Positions 41,670 to 44,437 of a stretch of 44,437 nucleotides of DNA are shown in pieces. The notes beneath the pieces are model-generated. The model made no database searches, was not told where the DNA came from, and worked only from the letters and a program-made list of their open reading frames with translations. How positions within the stretch are numbered: position 1 is the first letter of the stretch; each line of letters opens with the position of its first letter. Location: contig CAYRMW010000013.1 of assembly GCA_964425595.1 (NCBI GenBank), positions 1 through 44,437 of the forward strand. Direction: 5' to 3'. This DNA comes from Caccovicinus sp964425595. GTDB lineage: Bacteria > Bacillota > Clostridia > Lachnospirales > Lachnospiraceae. The position numbers and the translations under genes were made by a program.

Positions 41670-42310
41670 AGACAATGATCAAGATCTGCGGCCTGACCCG
41701 TCCGGAGGATATCCGGGCGGTGAACCGCTGGAAGCCGGATTACGTGGGTTTTGTCTTTGCCGAAAGCCGCCGCCGGATCGATGCAGTGCAGGCCAGAGCG
41801 TTAAAGCAGATGCTTGCGCCGGGCATCCTGGCGGTGGGCGTGTTCGTAAACGGCAGAGTAGAGGAAGAGGCGGAGCTGTTTCTGGACGGGGTCATCGATA
41901 TGATCCAGCTGCACGGCCGGGAGACAGAAGCGGACATCCGCGCGGTGAAGCGCCTCACCGGGGGAAAAGCGCCGGTAATCAAGGCCGTATCGGTCACCGG
42001 CGCGGAAGCGGTCAGACGATGGGCAGAAAGCAGCGCGGATTACCTTTTGCTGGACAATGGGCCGGGAGGCACGGGAAGTGCGTTCGACTACGGGCTGATC
42101 GGGAACAGCCTGCCGGACAGGCCGTTTTTCCTTGCCGGCGGCCTGGACTCAGGCAATGTCAGCCAGGCGCTGCAGGCGCTGCGCCCCTTCGCAGTCGACG
42201 TCAGCAGCGGGGTGGAAACCGGCGGCGTAAAGGATGAAGAAAAAATACGGAAGTTTATCGAAAACGTGCGTGCTGGAGACAGGGAACGGGCGGCAGCCAC
42301 AGAGAGATAG
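41666..42310 (+). CDS. trpF: Phosphoribosylanthranilate isomerase
   Basis: Amadori isomerase turning PRA into CdRP. 214 residues, TIM barrel. Catalytic C8 (KICGLTRPED) and D130 (LLLDNG) are present, with the phosphate loops GGTGSAFDY, FLAGGLDSGN and VDVSSGVET. Starts inside the trpC stop (ATGA) with GGAGGGCGG upstream, so it is translationally coupled. Confidence 0.94.
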   Translation: MKTMIKICGLTRPEDIRAVNRWKPDYVGFVFAESRRRIDAVQARALKQMLAPGILAVGVFVNGRVEEEAELFLDGVIDMIQLHGRETEADIRAVKRLTGGKAPVIKAVSVTGAEAVRRWAESSADYLLLDNGPGGTGSAFDYGLIGNSLPDRPFFLAGGLDSGNVSQALQALRPFAVDVSSGVETGGVKDEEKIRKFIENVRAGDRERAAATER

Positions 42311-42324
42311 AGGAGGAGATGGAT

Positions 42325-43509
42325 ATGAGCAGGGGACGTTTTGGAATCCACGGCGGACAGTATATTTCGGAGACGCTGATGAATGAGCTGATCCGGCTGG
42401 AGGAAGCCTATGAGAAGTATAAACAGGACGAAGCGTTTAATCAGGAGCTGGATACATTGTTCAGGGAGTATGCAAACCGGCCCTCTCGTCTGTATTACGC
42501 GGAGAATATGACCAGGGACCTGGGCGGAGCGAAGGTGTATCTGAAACGGGAAGATTTAAATCATACCGGGGCCCATAAGATTAACAATGTACTGGGGCAG
42601 GCTCTCCTTGCCAAGCGCATGGGAAAGACCAGGCTGATCGCGGAAACGGGAGCCGGACAGCACGGCGTGGCCACGGCCACCGCGGCGGCGTTAATGGGCA
42701 TGGAATGTGAAGTCTTTATGGGAAAAGAGGATACGGACCGCCAGGCGCTGAATGTATACCGGATGGAGCTTCTGGGCGCGAAGGTGCACCCGGTGACGAC
42801 GGGCACGCAGACGCTCAAGGACGCGGTCAACGAAACCATGCGCGAGTGGAGCTGCCGGGTAGAGGATACCCACTATGTGCTCGGCTCGGTGATGGGGCCG
42901 CATCCCTTCCCCACCATCGTAAGGGATTTCCAGAGCGTGATCAGCCGGGAGGCCAGAGCGCAGATCCTGGAAAAGGAAGGGTGTCTTCCGGCAGCCGTCT
43001 TTGCCTGCGTAGGCGGGGGAAGCAATGCCATGGGGATGTTCTGCCATTTTATCCCCGATGAAGAGGTGCGTCTCATCGGCTGTGAAGCAGCCGGAAGGGG
43101 TGTGGATACCAGAGAAACAGCGGCAACGATCGCGACGGGAAGCATCGGGGTCTTCCATGGGATGAAATCCTATTTCTGCCAGGACGAAAACGGCCAGATC
43201 GCGCCGGTCTACTCCATCTCCGCAGGCCTTGACTATCCGGGGATCGGCCCGGAGCACGCCTATCTGCACGATATCGGCCGGGCGGAATACGTGCCGGTGA
43301 CGGACGATGAGGCGGTGGACGCGTTTGAGTACCTGGCAAGGACGGAAGGGATTATCTGCGCCATTGAGAGCGCGCATGCGGTGGCTTACGCCAGAAAAGA
43401 AATTGCCCGGATGGATCCGGCAGACAGCGTGATCATCTGCCTGTCCGGGCGGGGAGATAAGGATGTGGCGGCGATCGCAAGATACAGAGGGAGGGATATT
43501 CATGAGTAA
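42325..43509 (+). CDS. trpB: Tryptophan synthase beta chain
   Basis: PLP enzyme that joins indole and serine. 394 residues, TrpB1 type. The PLP lysine is K85 (HTGAHKINN), followed by ETGAGQHGVATAT, the phosphate-binding GGGSNAMG and a late SGRGDKD. It pairs with TrpA to channel indole. ATG at 42325 is eight bases after AGGAGG; an ATG at 42319 is only two bases away. Its stop overlaps the trpA start by eight bases. Confidence 0.96.
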   Translation: MSRGRFGIHGGQYISETLMNELIRLEEAYEKYKQDEAFNQELDTLFREYANRPSRLYYAENMTRDLGGAKVYLKREDLNHTGAHKINNVLGQALLAKRMGKTRLIAETGAGQHGVATATAAALMGMECEVFMGKEDTDRQALNVYRMELLGAKVHPVTTGTQTLKDAVNETMREWSCRVEDTHYVLGSVMGPHPFPTIVRDFQSVISREARAQILEKEGCLPAAVFACVGGGSNAMGMFCHFIPDEEVRLIGCEAAGRGVDTRETAATIATGSIGVFHGMKSYFCQDENGQIAPVYSISAGLDYPGIGPEHAYLHDIGRAEYVPVTDDEAVDAFEYLARTEGIICAIESAHAVAYARKEIARMDPADSVIICLSGRGDKDVAAIARYRGRDIHE

Positions 43510-44284
43510 GATCAAACAGGCATTTTCGCACGGAAAAGCCTTTATCGGATTTTTGACGGCCGGAGATCCGTCGGCAGAATGTACGGTGGAGTATATCCTG
43601 GCCATGGAAGAGGCAGGAGCTGATCTGATCGAGATCGGGATCCCCTTCTCCGACCCCACAGCCGAGGGCCCGGTGATCCAGGAAGCGAATGTGCGCGCGC
43701 TGCGGGCGGGCATGACGGTAGAAGGCGTCTTTCGGATCGTGGAGCGGGTGCGCCAAAAAAGCCAGGTGCCACTGGTCTTTCTGACCTATTTAAACCCGGT
43801 GTTCCACTACGGCTATGAGGCCTTCCTGGCGCGGTGCCGGGATCTTGGCGTAGACGGCCTGATCATCCCGGATCTTCCTTATGAAGAAAAAGGGGAGCTG
43901 GCCCCCCTGGCCCGCACCTACGGCGTCGATGTGATCTCCATGATCGCGCCCACGTCCCGTCAGCGCATCCAGATGATCGCGGCGGAGGCCGAAGGCTTCG
44001 TCTATGTGGTCTCTTCCATGGGCGTGACCGGCGTCCGCACTGAGATCCAGACGGATGTGCGGTCTATCGTGGAAACCATCCGGACGGTGACGGATACACC
44101 GGCAGCCATTGGCTTTGGCATCAGCACGCCGGCCCAGGCGGAAGAAATGGCCGCGGTTTCGGACGGCGCCATCGTGGGAAGCGCGATCGTCAGGATCATT
44201 GAACAGTACAGGGATCAGGCCAGGGAGCCGTTGATGGCGTACGTGCGTAAGATGAAGGAAGCGGTAGGGCGGCGCTGCGGATAA
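43502..44284 (+). CDS. trpA: Tryptophan synthase alpha chain
   Basis: Cleaves indole-3-glycerol phosphate to indole for TrpB. 260 residues, TIM barrel. The catalytic glutamate is E44 (LIEIGIPFSDP). The second catalytic acid, Asp60 of E. coli, is glutamate here (E55 in TAEGPVIQ). The phosphate loop GFGIST is present, as is IIPDLPYEE, which contacts TrpB. ATG at 43502 has GGAGGG upstream within trpB. Last gene of the operon; no clear terminator follows inside the window. Confidence 0.95.
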   Translation: MSKIKQAFSHGKAFIGFLTAGDPSAECTVEYILAMEEAGADLIEIGIPFSDPTAEGPVIQEANVRALRAGMTVEGVFRIVERVRQKSQVPLVFLTYLNPVFHYGYEAFLARCRDLGVDGLIIPDLPYEEKGELAPLARTYGVDVISMIAPTSRQRIQMIAAEAEGFVYVVSSMGVTGVRTEIQTDVRSIVETIRTVTDTPAAIGFGISTPAQAEEMAAVSDGAIVGSAIVRIIEQYRDQAREPLMAYVRKMKEAVGRRCG

Positions 44285-44335
44285 GCGTATGCGCGCGTGC
44301 CCCTTTTGCAGGGAAATGTTCTCAGAGGCAATATC

Positions 44336-44364
44336 TTGACTTTCCGCCGGCTTTGTGCAAGAAT
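44336..44364 (+). promoter_or_regulatory. Promoter at the window's right edge
   Basis: TTGACT (44336-44341), a 17-base spacer and AAGAAT (44359-44364) preceded by TGC. A new transcription unit probably begins here; its gene is outside the window. Confidence 0.55.
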
Positions 44365-44369
44365 AAGAG

Positions 44370-44405
44370 GCAGCGCGGAGGGAAAAACGTCATCCCCGGC
44401 GCTGC
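44370..44405 (+). other. Leader hairpin after the edge promoter
   Basis: GCAGCGC (44370-44376) pairs with GCGCTGC (44399-44405), with inner GGG/CCC pairing, followed by TTTGC. It starts at about +1 of the putative transcript and may be a 5' stabiliser or attenuator. Confidence 0.45.
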
Positions 44406-44437
44406 TTTGCGGTATTGAATATGTGCCGCCTGTACGG

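Noticed and set aside
41740..44199. Antisense open frames across trpF-trpA
   Set aside because: They overlap well-supported trp genes and show no ribosome sites or family motifs.

Overview
The window looks like chromosomal DNA of an anaerobic Firmicute, most likely a Lachnospiraceae-type Clostridium relative. The signs are strong AGGAGG ribosome sites, sigma-A promoters with extended -10 elements, a tryptophan T-box riboswitch, the GlgC/GlgD pair, a methionine synthase whose activation domain is a separate gene, a NusG-domain-II/Gx-transporter pair, and the Firmicute order trpEGDCFBA. This placement is inferred from gene content only. I see no rRNA, tRNA, CRISPR array, insertion sequence or phage gene.

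Region 1 (1-11.3 kb) is an accessory catabolic region. Two LysR regulator genes (one broken by an in-frame TGA) diverge from a DASS/SLC13-type carboxylate permease and an enolase-superfamily acid dehydratase, which end at a strong terminator. On the other strand follow an SDR dehydrogenase and a PucR-type regulator. The PucR gene diverges from a second module: zinc alcohol dehydrogenase, VOC-fold protein, second DASS-like permease and second SDR. Together these suggest uptake and oxidation or dehydration of one or more organic or sugar acids; the substrate cannot be read from the sequence.

Region 2 (11.4-24.3 kb) holds a coiled-coil protein built from eleven 21-bp repeats with its own promoter, glgC-glgD (glycogen precursor synthesis) reading toward it and sharing a bidirectional terminator, and a heterodimeric ABC exporter operon ending in a MarR gene, with a MarR-like operator on the operon promoter. 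Then come a HAD phosphatase, a secreted DUF5722-like glycosidase-fold protein, a stand-alone GltD/NfnB-like flavoprotein, and a divergent NusG-II/Gx pair with back-to-back promoters.

Region 3 (24.3-33.0 kb) is a tightly packed run: galT, a family 4 glycosidase, sbcD, sbcC and a small protein I do not recognise. The glycosidase stop overlaps the sbcD start (ATGA).

Region 4 (33.0-37.1 kb) is a methionine/one-carbon operon: metF, a stand-alone MetH activation-domain protein, and metH. It has a good promoter and no S-box.

Region 5 (37.1-44.4 kb) is the tryptophan operon. A TTGACA promoter drives a T-box leader with a UGG specifier, an antiterminator that pairs the T-box with the terminator's 5' arm across a 72-nt loop, and trpE-G-D-C-F-B-A with several start/stop overlaps. 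A new promoter and leader hairpin begin just before the window ends. The only stretch over 300 bases without a gene is 37121-37706, which holds this promoter and riboswitch.
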